Positions 9,022 through 16,615 of a DNA stretch of 17,677 nt are shown here, in pieces (within the stretch, counting starts at the first letter, position 1; every line of letters starts with the position of its first letter). This stretch comes from Sedimenticola sp. (GTDB lineage Bacteria; Pseudomonadota; Gammaproteobacteria; Chromatiales; Chromatiaceae). The notes beneath the pieces were generated by a model, which was not told the origin of the DNA, did not search any database, and worked only from the letters and a program-made list of their open reading frames with translations. Both the position numbers and the translations under genes were made by a program. The stretch lies in contig JAPHUG010000315.1 of the NCBI GenBank assembly GCA_026197195.1, forward strand, positions 1 to 17,677, given 5' to 3'.

Positions 9022-9915
9022 ATGATATACCCTACCATTGAACAATTTATTGGCCACACACCACTGGTCCGTCTACAACGGCTTCCAGGGCAAACCACGA
9101 ATACCATTCTGGTAAAGCTGGAAGGTAACAATCCTGCCGGTTCGGTCAAAGACAGGCCGGCACTCAGCATGATTGATCATGCAGAGCAACGGGGGCTGAT
9201 TAAGCCCGGTGATACCTTGATTGAGGCGACCAGTGGCAATACCGGTATTGCCTTGGCCATGGCGGCAGCCATTAAAGGCTACCGGATGATTCTTATCATG
9301 CCGGATAACCTGAGTGTTGAGCGTCGTGCCTCTATGCGGGCCTATGGGGCTCAACTTATTCTGGTGTCAGAAAAAGAGGGGATGGAGGGTGCTCGTGATC
9401 TCGCCGAGGCTATGGAAAAACGGGGCGATGGGCGGGTACTTGATCAGTTTTCTAATAGCGATAATCCGTTGGCCCATATCGAGTCTACCGGCCCGGAGAT
9501 TTGGCAGGACACTGGCGGTGAAATCACCCATTTCGTCAGCGCCATGGGGACAACCGGTACCATCATGGGCGTGTCTCACTACCTCAAGAAACAGAACCCG
9601 ACGGTGCAGATTGTAGGTGTCCAACCGGCGGAGGGTGCCAGCATCCCCGGCATCAGACGCTGGCCAGAGGCCTATATTCCGAAGATATTTGAACAGCAAC
9701 GGGTGGATCTTACCCTGGATGTGACACAGGAAGAGGCTGAGCAAGTGACGCGTGATCTGGCGGCAAAGGAGGGCATCTTTGCCGGTATCTCATCGGGCGG
9801 GGCGGTCGCGGCGGCACTTAATCTCTCGAAAAGGGTTTCAGACGCCACCATAGTCGCCATTATCTGCGATCGTGGCGACAGATACCTCTCCACAGGTGTA
9901 TTTCCTGCTGAGTAA
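9022..9915 (+). CDS. cysM: Cysteine synthase B (O-acetylserine sulfhydrylase, CysM)
   Basis: PLP-dependent enzyme that makes cysteine from O-acetylserine and sulfide or thiosulfate in the cytoplasm. The 297-residue length fits CysM. The PLP lysine is Lys43 in NPAGSVKDRP. The substrate loop TSGNTG is at 70-75, the phosphate-binding GTTGT at 176-180, and ISSGGAV at 256-262. The segment IPGIRRWPEAYIPKIF is typical of CysM rather than CysK. The N-terminus (IYPTIEQFIGHTPLVRL) supports the ATG at 9022. CysM lies near gacS and rlmD in Pseudomonas, which fits this neighbourhood. The last 44 bp overlap the next gene if that gene starts at its first GTG. It is transcribed away from the receptor operon. 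Confidence 0.94.
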   Translation: MIYPTIEQFIGHTPLVRLQRLPGQTTNTILVKLEGNNPAGSVKDRPALSMIDHAEQRGLIKPGDTLIEATSGNTGIALAMAAAIKGYRMILIMPDNLSVERRASMRAYGAQLILVSEKEGMEGARDLAEAMEKRGDGRVLDQFSNSDNPLAHIESTGPEIWQDTGGEITHFVSAMGTTGTIMGVSHYLKKQNPTVQIVGVQPAEGASIPGIRRWPEAYIPKIFEQQRVDLTLDVTQEEAEQVTRDLAAKEGIFAGISSGGAVAAALNLSKRVSDATIVAIICDRGDRYLSTGVFPAE

Positions 9916-11992
9916 TCGAACAACGGCCATCAGGGCTACGGTTCTGGCTCTGCTGTTAGCTGTTGGGGCTAAACTCTTTGCAGCTGATGTGTTGACCCTC
10001 TGGGTGGGGGATCTTAGTCGTGAAGGTTGGTATGCAAGAGATGTCACCGTGCAACTCCACCTGGCCTCTCCCACTGATCAGTACATCCTGACGGTATCCG
10101 AACTCTATCATCCTGCACTTGATCAAGTGGTTAAGCAGTTACGGCTTGTCTGTACTCAAGGTTTCCTCAGTGAGGCTGTGGTCAGTTGTCAAAAAGGTGT
10201 GGCTGAATTTATCTATAGGGGAGTCAAGCAGAAAAAAGTAAACTTAAAGTATAATTTTAATATTAGTACACAAGACTATGAATTAACGGCAAATAATGTT
10301 AGATATTTAAGTGCACACGTAGATTTCAGGTTGATACTGAATGACAATAACTGGCGGCTCAATGCAAATGGAAAACGCATCGAACTGGACCATCTAAAAC
10401 AGCTCGTCCCGGTGCTGGCGGAACCTTTAAAGGCCTTTTCAGCATCAGCCAGGTTTGATCTCTCCAGTCGGGCGTCTGGGACGCTAAACGAATTAAAAAA
10501 TGCGCAATGGCAACTGACTTTTAGCCAGCTTAGTTTCGCCGATCAGTCATCTGCTTATCTGGGTGAAGGTCTGGTGGGTTCATGGAGTGGTGAAGTAAAG
10601 CGTAGCCGGGGCCAGTGGCTAGGAGAACACAAGCTACAACTCACGCAGGGCGAAATCCTCACTCCCTACTTCTATCTATCCGCCATCAAGCAGTCTGTTT
10701 CACTGAAGCTTGGGCTCACATATCAACCGAAATCCAAAGCATTGAATCTGTCGCCCATTGATTTTCGGCATGGACAGCTCATGGTGTTTACGGGTGATAT
10801 GGGTCTCTCATTAGGTGATGCCCCAAAAATGAGTTCAATCAATATCAGATCATCACCGTCTGAACTGTCAGCACTCTTCAAAGCCTATTTACAGCCTGTC
10901 CTGGTAAACCCGTTGTTTGAAGATATTGAGCTGGCGGGGAAGGTGGCTTTTGAGCTCAATAAAGATGAGACCAGCTCGAACCTCTCTCTAGGGCTTGATG
11001 CTATCCATTTGGAACAGGGGTTGAAGGCCTCAGAAACAGGCAGGGGGCAATTTGCGCTGTATGGTCTCAACGGACAACTGAATTGGTCGGACAAAGCCAC
11101 AAAAGATAGCCAGCTGAGTTGGCAGGGTGGGCATTTATATGGTGGAGTCACACTGGGTCCTTCATCGCTCTCTTTAAACATGTCAGGTAATCGGATTGCG
11201 TTGGCACAACCCACCGGCCTACCGATTCTTGATGGAAAGCTACAAGCGGAACAATTTGAACTGACGCAAGGCGAAAAAGGTCCAAAGGTTAGGTTTCAGG
11301 GCTATCTGACACCCATTTCCATGGAAGCCATCAGTAATGCTATGGGATGGCCCCTTCTCTCGGGACAGCTCTCCGGGATGATTCCGGGTATAGCCTATGA
11401 AGATGGTGTGATTGCAGTGGAGGGGCTTGCTCTGGTCAGGGTGTTTGATGGCGATATATTGATAAAGCAACTCAAACTTGATGACCTGTTTGGTTCATTA
11501 CCGGCACTATCGGCGAATCTGGAGATGAAAAATATTGACCTTGAAACACTCACACGAGCCTTCTCGTTTGGTAAAATTACTGGAAAATTAGCGGGTCGTG
11601 TTGATGACTTGAGACTGGAAAACTGGCAGCCCGTTTCTTTTGATGCGCGTTTCGAGACACCAGAAAATGATGAGAGTCGACACCGCATCAACCAAAAGGC
11701 CGTTGATAATATCTCGAATCTCGGCGGGGCCGGTGTTTCGGGCGCCATCTCGCGCAGTTTTTTGAGATTCTTTGAAGAGTTCGGCTATGACCGCTTAGGC
11801 ATCAGCTGTCGACTGGAACGCGGGGTCTGTCAAATGGGTGGTATCGAGTCGGCCGAAAAAGGGTATTATTTGGTTAAAGGGGGAGGCATACCCCGGATCG
11901 ATATCATGGGCTTTAACAGACGAACAGACTGGCATGTTCTGGTCAGCAAGTTGAAGCAGATTTCACAGGGTGGCGCACCCATAATAGAGTAA
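9872..11992 (+). CDS. ydbH: YdbH-like intermembrane phospholipid-transport protein (AsmA/TamB-class)
   Basis: A protein of up to 706 residues with an N-terminal hydrophobic anchor (TVLALLLAVGAKLF, about residues 23-36) and a long periplasmic part rich in short alternating strands, as expected for the lipid-groove fold of AsmA-like proteins. The C-terminus carries the conserved YdbH pattern: NISNLGGAGVSGAISRSFL, FFEEFGYDRLGISCRL, GVCQMGG and GGGIPRIDIMGFNRRTDW. E. coli YdbH is longer (about 880 residues). Its assignment is backed by the next gene, which is YdbL-like. The start is unclear: no ATG fits. GTG at 9872 gives the longest frame, and GTG at 9896 or CTG at 9905 are alternatives. No Shine-Dalgarno is visible, so translation may be coupled to cysM. 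A stretch around 10220-10350 is clearly richer in A/T. Confidence 0.8.
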   Translation: MATDTSPQVYFLLSNRTTAIRATVLALLLAVGAKLFAADVLTLWVGDLSREGWYARDVTVQLHLASPTDQYILTVSELYHPALDQVVKQLRLVCTQGFLSEAVVSCQKGVAEFIYRGVKQKKVNLKYNFNISTQDYELTANNVRYLSAHVDFRLILNDNNWRLNANGKRIELDHLKQLVPVLAEPLKAFSASARFDLSSRASGTLNELKNAQWQLTFSQLSFADQSSAYLGEGLVGSWSGEVKRSRGQWLGEHKLQLTQGEILTPYFYLSAIKQSVSLKLGLTYQPKSKALNLSPIDFRHGQLMVFTGDMGLSLGDAPKMSSINIRSSPSELSALFKAYLQPVLVNPLFEDIELAGKVAFELNKDETSSNLSLGLDAIHLEQGLKASETGRGQFALYGLNGQLNWSDKATKDSQLSWQGGHLYGGVTLGPSSLSLNMSGNRIALAQPTGLPILDGKLQAEQFELTQGEKGPKVRFQGYLTPISMEAISNAMGWPLLSGQLSGMIPGIAYEDGVIAVEGLALVRVFDGDILIKQLKLDDLFGSLPALSANLEMKNIDLETLTRAFSFGKITGKLAGRVDDLRLENWQPVSFDARFETPENDESRHRINQKAVDNISNLGGAGVSGAISRSFLRFFEEFGYDRLGISCRLERGVCQMGGIESAEKGYYLVKGGGIPRIDIMGFNRRTDWHVLVSKLKQISQGGAPIIE

Positions 11993-12022
11993 TCTATATT
12001 CAAGGTACCAGGAGTTAACCTT

Positions 12023-12628
12023 ATGAAAATAATGAGAATTAGTGGTTTATTTAGTTTGCTGTTGCTATTGGCGGCCTGTGTCACTATCAATATCTATTTT
12101 CCTGCTGCCCAGGCAGAAGAGGCGGCAGAAAGAATTGTCGACGACATTTTGGGCAAACCACAGTCTGACAGTGAAAAGAGCACTGATAAGAAAGGCGCTG
12201 CGCTGGAGCAGCCATTTTATCAATATCTGGCCAGTCAGACGCTCGACTTCCTTGTGCCCTCGGCCCAGGCAGCGCAACCTGATTTCAACGCCAGCTCTCC
12301 CGCCGTCAGAAAACTACAGGCGAGTATGAAAAGTCGTAACAGCGCTCTGTTACCGCACTATAACAGTGGTGCCGTTGGGTTTACCCGAGATGCCATGATA
12401 GCCATTCATGATGCGGGTGCCATCTCGTTAAAAGATCGTAATAAAGTTCAAGGACTGATTAGCGATGAAAACAAGGATCGCAGTGACCTCTACCGTGCAA
12501 TAGCGGACGCAAATGGCCATCCGGAGTGGGAGCCTGAAATACGCTCAACCTTTGCCAGAACCTGGGTCGAAAAGGCCTCTGGCGGCTGGTGGTATCAGAA
12601 TGCCAAGGGTGCCTGGGTACAGAAATAA
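12023..12628 (+). CDS. DUF1318 (YdbL-like) lipoprotein with YnbE-like N-terminal segment
   Basis: A 201-residue predicted lipoprotein. The signal peptide (1-18) ends in the lipobox LAAC with Cys19. The residue after it is Val, not Asp, so sorting to the outer membrane is expected. Right after the Cys is VTINIYFP, then a helix-like EEAAERIVDDI. This resembles the short E. coli lipoprotein YnbE, the outer-membrane partner of YdbH. Residues about 95-201 match DUF1318/YdbL, including MKSRNSALLPHYNSG, IGDAGAISL-like VGFTRDAMIAIHDAG, and the C-terminal WWYQNAKGAWVQK. A second hydrophobic patch (LDFLVPSAQAAQ, about 74-85) looks like a leftover signal-peptide end between the two parts. AGGAG precedes the ATG by 8 nt. 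It lies 30 bp after ydbH and ends just before a terminator. Confidence 0.8.
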   Translation: MKIMRISGLFSLLLLLAACVTINIYFPAAQAEEAAERIVDDILGKPQSDSEKSTDKKGAALEQPFYQYLASQTLDFLVPSAQAAQPDFNASSPAVRKLQASMKSRNSALLPHYNSGAVGFTRDAMIAIHDAGAISLKDRNKVQGLISDENKDRSDLYRAIADANGHPEWEPEIRSTFARTWVEKASGGWWYQNAKGAWVQK

Positions 12629-12643
12629 ACGGTACTTTTTTAA

Positions 12644-12655
12644 CAGTGTACACTG
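12644..12655. repeat. 12-bp perfect palindrome CAGTGTACACTG
   Basis: Fully symmetric 12-mer in the intergenic region directly upstream of the terminator stem and 71 bp before rlmD. It may be an operator or part of the transcript structure; function unknown. Confidence 0.4.
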
Positions 12656-12656
12656 A

Positions 12657-12690
12657 CAGCGGCAGCCCTTTGGCTGCCGCTGATTTTTTT
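12657..12690 (+). terminator. Rho-independent terminator after the ydbH/ydbL unit
   Basis: A perfect 11-bp stem (12657-12667 with 12672-12682, arm CAGCGGCAGCC), a CTTT loop, then A followed by seven T residues. It should end the cysM-ydbH-ydbL transcript. It sits only 35 bp before the rlmD start codon. Confidence 0.92.
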
Positions 12691-12725
12691 AACGGCTCAA
12701 AAGCTGAGAGGATTCAACAAGTTTC

Positions 12726-14060
12726 ATGGGACGCTCAAGACGGCGCAAGCTACCACAAGATCCAGTCACCGTAACCATTGATGCATTAAGTCATGATGGG
12801 CGTGGTGTCGCTCATATAGAAGGGAAAGCCGTCTTTATACACGGCGCATTGCCCGGCGAGACGGTGAGTTTTAAATATACCCGTGTTCAGAAGAAGTTTG
12901 ATGAAGGTGAAGTGACCGAGGTTCATGAACGATCATCCGTTCGTGTTGAGCCGCACTGTGAGCATTTTGGATTGTGTGGAGGCTGTTCACTTCAGCATCT
13001 GGCTCCAGAGGCGCAAATAGAATCTAAACAGCAGGCCTTACTGGATGCCTTTCAACGAATTGGCAAAGTCAGCCCGGCGACGGTATTGCCGCCTCTTAGT
13101 ACGGGCAGTACGTTTGGCTATCGCAGAAAAGCCCGCCTCGGGGCAAAATTTGTTATTAAAAAGGGCAAGGTGCTGGTCGGTTTTCGTGAGCGAGGCTCCC
13201 CTTATGTCGCTGATTTGTCCCGTTGCGAGGTATTGCATCCCAAAGTTGGGCATCTAATAGAACCACTCACTGACTTGATAGCCTCTCTAAGCATTAAAGA
13301 GCGTGTTCCCCAAATCGAAATGTCCATGGGTGATACGGCCTGTGTACTGATCTTTCGTCTCCTTACCCCGCCTGATAAGCAGGACGAACAACGTCTTCTC
13401 AAGTTCGGCGCTGAGCATGCCATCGCGATCTATACCCAGTCGGGTGGACCTGAGACCATTGCACCACTCAATGGTGAGCGTGTAACTCTTAGCTATGACT
13501 TGCCTGCCTATGATTTGACCCTGCACTTTCTTCCCAATGATTTCACCCAGGTAAACAGTGACCTGAACCGGCTCATGCTCGACCATGCGCTTGAACTATT
13601 GGCCATAGAGCCCGAAGACCGGGTGCTGGATCTTTTCTGTGGTCTGGGTAATTTTACTTTACCGATGGCTCGAAAGGCTGTCGAAGTGGTAGGTGTTGAG
13701 GGTGATTCGGGATTGGTGGCCCGAGCCCGGGAAAATGCTGAGCGAAATGGCATCAGCAATACTCGTTTTTATACCGCCAATCTTTATGAGTCCCTGCAAA
13801 AAGAGGCCTGGATGCGGGAGCGTTTTGAAAAGGTGCTACTTGATCCCCCTCGATCAGGGGCATTGGAAGTGCTTGAACATCTGCCCAAGCTTGGAGCCAA
13901 GCGTATTGTCTATGTCTCCTGTTATCCCGGGACGCTGGCGAGAGATGCGGGTGAATTAGTACATAAGCATGGTTATCAATTGATTTCTGCTGGTGTGATG
14001 GATATGTTCCCGCATACGGCCCATGTCGAATCTATTGCCCTGTTTGAAAAGAGAAAATAG
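12726..14060 (+). CDS. rlmD: 23S rRNA (uracil1939-C5)-methyltransferase RlmD (RumA)
   Basis: SAM-dependent enzyme that makes m5U1939 in 23S rRNA. The 444-residue length fits RlmD. Domains in order: basic N-terminus, TRAM RNA-binding domain (about 10-68), and an iron-sulfur site with Cys78, Cys84, Cys87 (CEHFGLCGGC) and Cys167 (LSRCEVL). The Rossmann methyltransferase domain has LDLFCGLGNFTLPMA at 301-315, DPPRSG at 373-378, catalytic Cys399 in YVSCYPGTLARD, and the general base Glu435 in HVESI. The ATG at 12726 follows a GAGAGGA stretch at somewhat long spacing. It is the first gene of a three-gene operon and is followed 2 bp later by the CYTH gene. In relatives it often lies next to relA; here it does not. 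Confidence 0.95.
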   Translation: MGRSRRRKLPQDPVTVTIDALSHDGRGVAHIEGKAVFIHGALPGETVSFKYTRVQKKFDEGEVTEVHERSSVRVEPHCEHFGLCGGCSLQHLAPEAQIESKQQALLDAFQRIGKVSPATVLPPLSTGSTFGYRRKARLGAKFVIKKGKVLVGFRERGSPYVADLSRCEVLHPKVGHLIEPLTDLIASLSIKERVPQIEMSMGDTACVLIFRLLTPPDKQDEQRLLKFGAEHAIAIYTQSGGPETIAPLNGERVTLSYDLPAYDLTLHFLPNDFTQVNSDLNRLMLDHALELLAIEPEDRVLDLFCGLGNFTLPMARKAVEVVGVEGDSGLVARARENAERNGISNTRFYTANLYESLQKEAWMRERFEKVLLDPPRSGALEVLEHLPKLGAKRIVYVSCYPGTLARDAGELVHKHGYQLISAGVMDMFPHTAHVESIALFEKRK

Positions 14061-14062
14061 AA

Positions 14063-14530
14063 ATGGCTAAAGAAATAGAGCGTAAGTTTCTGGTTATTAA
14101 TGATAAATGGAAAGAAAATATTATTTCAGAGTCAGTTTTGAAACAGGGTTATGTAGCGAATCAAAAGAACGCTACCGTCCGGGTCAGAATTGCCAAAGGC
14201 GTGCCGCATCTGAATATTAAAAGTGCCACTACGGGGATAACGCGGGCTGAATATGAGTATGAAATACCACTGACAGATGCCGAACAGATCCTGGATGAGA
14301 TTGCAGAACAGCCGTTTATTGATAAGACGCGCTACAAGGTACGTTGTGGCGCGCATATTTGGGATCTGGATCTGTTCGCAGGCGCCAACAAGGGCTTGAT
14401 CATGGCGGAGATAGAGCTGGAAGATGAAAGCGAACGTTTTGAGCGGCCTGACTGGGCAGGAGAAGAGGTCTCTGGTGATGCCCGCTATTACAACTCCTGC
14501 CTGGTAAAAAAGCCTTTCTCAACGTGGTAG
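14063..14530 (+). CDS. CYTH domain protein (probable inorganic triphosphatase)
   Basis: A 155-residue single-domain CYTH protein. It begins with the family signature EIERKFLV (4-11). The tunnel-fold pattern of alternating charged strands follows: TVRVRIA, HLNIKS, AEYEYEIPL, DKTRYKVRC, WDLDLFAG and AEIELEDE. Small bacterial members of this type (such as the Nitrosomonas europaea enzyme) hydrolyse tripolyphosphate using a divalent metal; some CYTH relatives are adenylate cyclases. I favour the phosphatase, given the size and lack of extra domains. It is cytoplasmic. It starts 2 bp after rlmD and overlaps the next gene by 7 nt, so the three are co-translated. Its first 80 bp are more A/T rich than the neighbours. 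Confidence 0.88.
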   Translation: MAKEIERKFLVINDKWKENIISESVLKQGYVANQKNATVRVRIAKGVPHLNIKSATTGITRAEYEYEIPLTDAEQILDEIAEQPFIDKTRYKVRCGAHIWDLDLFAGANKGLIMAEIELEDESERFERPDWAGEEVSGDARYYNSCLVKKPFSTW

Positions 14531-15024
14531 CACCTGGCACAAAGACCCTTCAGATAGATCTGGCGCGTCAACAACTGACGCTGCTCTCTGGTTCTGATCT
14601 ATTGGCCACCTATTCGGTTTCAACGGCATTGAACGGCCCTGGAGAGAAAGAGGGGAGTGGATGTACACCCAGAGGATTACATCGTATCCGGTTGAAAATT
14701 GGCGAGGGGTTACCCGAGCAGGCCGTCTTTGTCGGTCGCCGTTATACAGGGGAGCTTTATACACCCGAACTGGCTGCAGCGTTTCCACAGCGCGACTGGA
14801 TACTGGCCAGGATTCTCTGGTTAACAGGGGGTGAGTCAGGAAAAAATCGTGGGGGTACAGTCGATAGTCTGCGGCGTTTTATCTACATTCACGGAACCCC
14901 AGCGACTGAGCCGCTTGGTACTGCCGCCTCTCACGGCTGCATTCGCATGAATACCTCAGATATGATGACCTTGTTTAACCAGGTCAGTGTGGGTGATTGG
15001 GTAGAGATCAGAGAGGCGTATTAG
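14524..15024 (+). CDS. L,D-transpeptidase (YkuD) domain protein without signal peptide
   Basis: A 166-residue YkuD-fold protein. The catalytic motif is complete: HGTP with His123, then SHGCIRM with His137, Cys139 and Arg141. Such enzymes form 3-3 peptidoglycan cross-links or attach proteins to the wall, in the periplasm. The start is GTG at 14524, which overlaps the CYTH stop by 7 nt; the domain begins almost at once (KTLQIDLARQQLTLL). There is no hydrophobic N-terminal segment, no TM helix and no LysM domain, so export is not explained. The protein may be cytoplasmic, or released in another way. Its stop lies 13 bp from the convergent fliL-like stop. The family call is sure; the cellular role is not. 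Confidence 0.88.
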   Translation: MVAPGTKTLQIDLARQQLTLLSGSDLLATYSVSTALNGPGEKEGSGCTPRGLHRIRLKIGEGLPEQAVFVGRRYTGELYTPELAAAFPQRDWILARILWLTGGESGKNRGGTVDSLRRFIYIHGTPATEPLGTAASHGCIRMNTSDMMTLFNQVSVGDWVEIREAY

Positions 15025-15037
15025 TTGGAAGGCCCAA

Positions 15038-15451
15038 TTACTCAACAAAATAGGCGGTAAAATAAAACTCTACGATGGCTTCATCACCGGTCATTTTTTT
15101 CATCACCTCCTGAACGGTTTTCAAAGCGGCCTTACGTAACTTCTCCTTGCCTTTATTATCCTTGATATCCTGTCCCTGTTGATCACTGAAAAGCAGCAGC
15201 AGCGCATGGCGCAATGCGGGGGCATGCAGCACAATATTGGCCAGTTTTTCTTCATCATAGGTCATTAATTGTACATCACAGCGCATATAGCGGGCTCTTC
15301 CCTGTACATTCATGACCAGCGAGGGAGAGAGTTCGTGATAGAGCGCCACTTTCGGCGGCTCTTCTTCATCCTTCTCTTTTTCATCATCTGCTGAGTGAGC
15401 AATGGGTACCGCAAAGAGTGAGAGAATCAACAGCAGGTGGGTAAGACGCAT
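15038..15451 (-). CDS. FliL-like periplasmic protein
   Basis: A 137-residue protein related to the flagellar basal-body protein FliL. Residues 1-20 look like a cleavable signal peptide (LLLILSLFAVPIAHS, then ADD) instead of the stable TM anchor of true FliL. A highly charged linker (DEKEKDEEEPP) follows. The C-terminal domain has FliL-like features: ALYHELSPSLVMNV, RYMRCDVQLMTYD, APALRHALLLLFSDQ, and the final EFYFTAYFVE. No flagellar gene is nearby. Many gammaproteobacteria carry such stand-alone FliL relatives of unknown function. The ATG is preceded by GGAAG at about 7 nt. It is transcribed away from nagZ, from its own candidate promoter in the 97-bp gap. Confidence 0.82.
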   Translation of the reverse strand: MRLTHLLLILSLFAVPIAHSADDEKEKDEEEPPKVALYHELSPSLVMNVQGRARYMRCDVQLMTYDEEKLANIVLHAPALRHALLLLFSDQQGQDIKDNKGKEKLRKAALKTVQEVMKKMTGDEAIVEFYFTAYFVE

Positions 15452-15483
15452 CTTTACTTCCGTATGGGTTTAATCTGTAATGC

Positions 15484-15513
15484 ATGACTACAAAATAGTA
15501 ACAACATTATAAC
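15484..15513 (+). promoter_or_regulatory. Candidate sigma70 promoter for nagZ
   Basis: The -35-like ATGACT (15484-15489) and -10 TATAAC (15508-15513) are 18 bp apart. They match the consensus at 4/6 and 5/6 positions. Transcription would start about 29 nt before the nagZ ATG. Confidence 0.45.
15506..15511 (-). promoter_or_regulatory. Candidate -10 element for the fliL-like gene
   Basis: Perfect TATAAT on the minus strand, overlapping the nagZ -10 on the other strand. The matching -35 (around 15528-15533, TTCATT, 16-bp spacer) is weak. The two promoters would exclude each other if both are used. Confidence 0.4.
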
Positions 15514-15548
15514 CTATTGATTATGAGAATGAACAAGGATATACCGCT

Positions 15549-16595
15549 ATGAGTCACGGCCCGTTGATGCTGGATCTTGAGGGCTACGAGCTGACTAGCC
15601 AGGAGCGGGAACTGCTCACCCATCCTGCCGCTGGCGGTGTTATTTTGTTTAGTCGTAACTACCAGTCACCAAAACAAATCAGTGCTCTAATCGATGAGAT
15701 ACATCGCCTTCGAACCCCACCCCTGCTGGTTGCGGTCGATCAGGAGGGAGGCCGTGTCCAGCGTTTTAAAGAGGGATTCTCAAAGTTGCCTCCTGCCGCC
15801 TGGTTTGGCGAACTGAATAACCAGAACAGCAAAAAAGCCAAATCGATCATCCAAAGTGTGGGCTGGCTAATGGCGGCTGAACTGCGCTCAGTGGGGGTGG
15901 ATTTTAGTTTCGCGCCGGTATTGGATTTGGGTTTTGGCGCAAGCTCTGTGATAGGTGATCGGGCATTTGCCAGAAAACCGTTGGTAGTGGCTGAATTGGC
16001 CCATGCCTGGATGCAGGGGGTGCACACAGCAGGCATGGCAGCGGTAGGCAAACATTTTCCAGGGCATGGCTGGGTGTCTGAAGACTCGCATAATGAATTA
16101 CCGGTAGATCACAGACGTTTTGCCGATATCATGATGGAGGATCTACTGCCTTTTCAGCGTATGATCGACTATGGCATGGAGGCCATTATGCCGGCACATG
16201 TCATCTACGATCAGTCCGATTCAAAACTCGCTGGTTTCTCCACATTCTGGCTACAGGATGTATTGAGAAGACAGCTTGGTTTTAAGGGCGTCATCTTTAG
16301 CGATGACTTGACCATGGCAGCGGCAGAGGAGGCGGGAGGCTATGCACAGCGAGCCAGGGCCGCTATCGAAGCCGGATGCGACATGGTATTGGTCTGTAAT
16401 AACCCAACGGGTGCGATGGAAGTCCTGGATGAATTGCGGGATTACAGCAGTCCTGCCGCGCAGATGCGGCTCATACGCATGCATGGCAGAAAAGGGGTGT
16501 CTCGAGAGGCACTGCACCTGGATCAGCGCTGGAAACAGGCGGTAGAGTTAATTGCTCAATATGAAGAGAATCCATCGCTGAATCTGGATCTGTAA
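15549..16595 (+). CDS. nagZ: Beta-N-acetylhexosaminidase NagZ
   Basis: Cytoplasmic family-3 glycoside hydrolase that removes GlcNAc from muropeptides during peptidoglycan recycling. The 348-residue length fits the proteobacterial single-domain enzyme. The signature KHFPGHG (168-174) is followed by DSH (179-181), the mobile-loop Asp/His pair of NagZ. The nucleophile is in FSDDLTM (Asp252 or 253). VAVDQEGGRVQRF is at 61-73 and binds sugar. There is no signal peptide, as expected. AAGGA lies 9 nt before the ATG, and a candidate promoter is just upstream. mtiP follows after 31 bp, the same pair known in Pseudomonas. In other bacteria NagZ products control AmpC beta-lactamase, but no ampC or ampR is seen here. 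Confidence 0.95.
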   Translation: MSHGPLMLDLEGYELTSQERELLTHPAAGGVILFSRNYQSPKQISALIDEIHRLRTPPLLVAVDQEGGRVQRFKEGFSKLPPAAWFGELNNQNSKKAKSIIQSVGWLMAAELRSVGVDFSFAPVLDLGFGASSVIGDRAFARKPLVVAELAHAWMQGVHTAGMAAVGKHFPGHGWVSEDSHNELPVDHRRFADIMMEDLLPFQRMIDYGMEAIMPAHVIYDQSDSKLAGFSTFWLQDVLRRQLGFKGVIFSDDLTMAAAEEAGGYAQRARAAIEAGCDMVLVCNNPTGAMEVLDELRDYSSPAAQMRLIRMHGRKGVSREALHLDQRWKQAVELIAQYEENPSLNLDL

Positions 16596-16615
16596 ACGCG
16601 CTAAGCATCTTTATC

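Noticed and set aside
9314..9744. Frames of 100 and 125 residues overlapping cysM on both strands
   Set aside because: Arg/Pro/Trp-rich out-of-frame translations of cysM with no family match.
10885..11214. 109-residue antisense frame inside ydbH
   Set aside because: No recognisable domain, no ribosome-binding site, and full overlap with a well-supported gene.
12641..12659. LexA-like box around the palindrome
   Set aside because: LexA sites need CTGT-N8-ACAG; the sequence has ACAG on the left and no CTGT at the right spacing.
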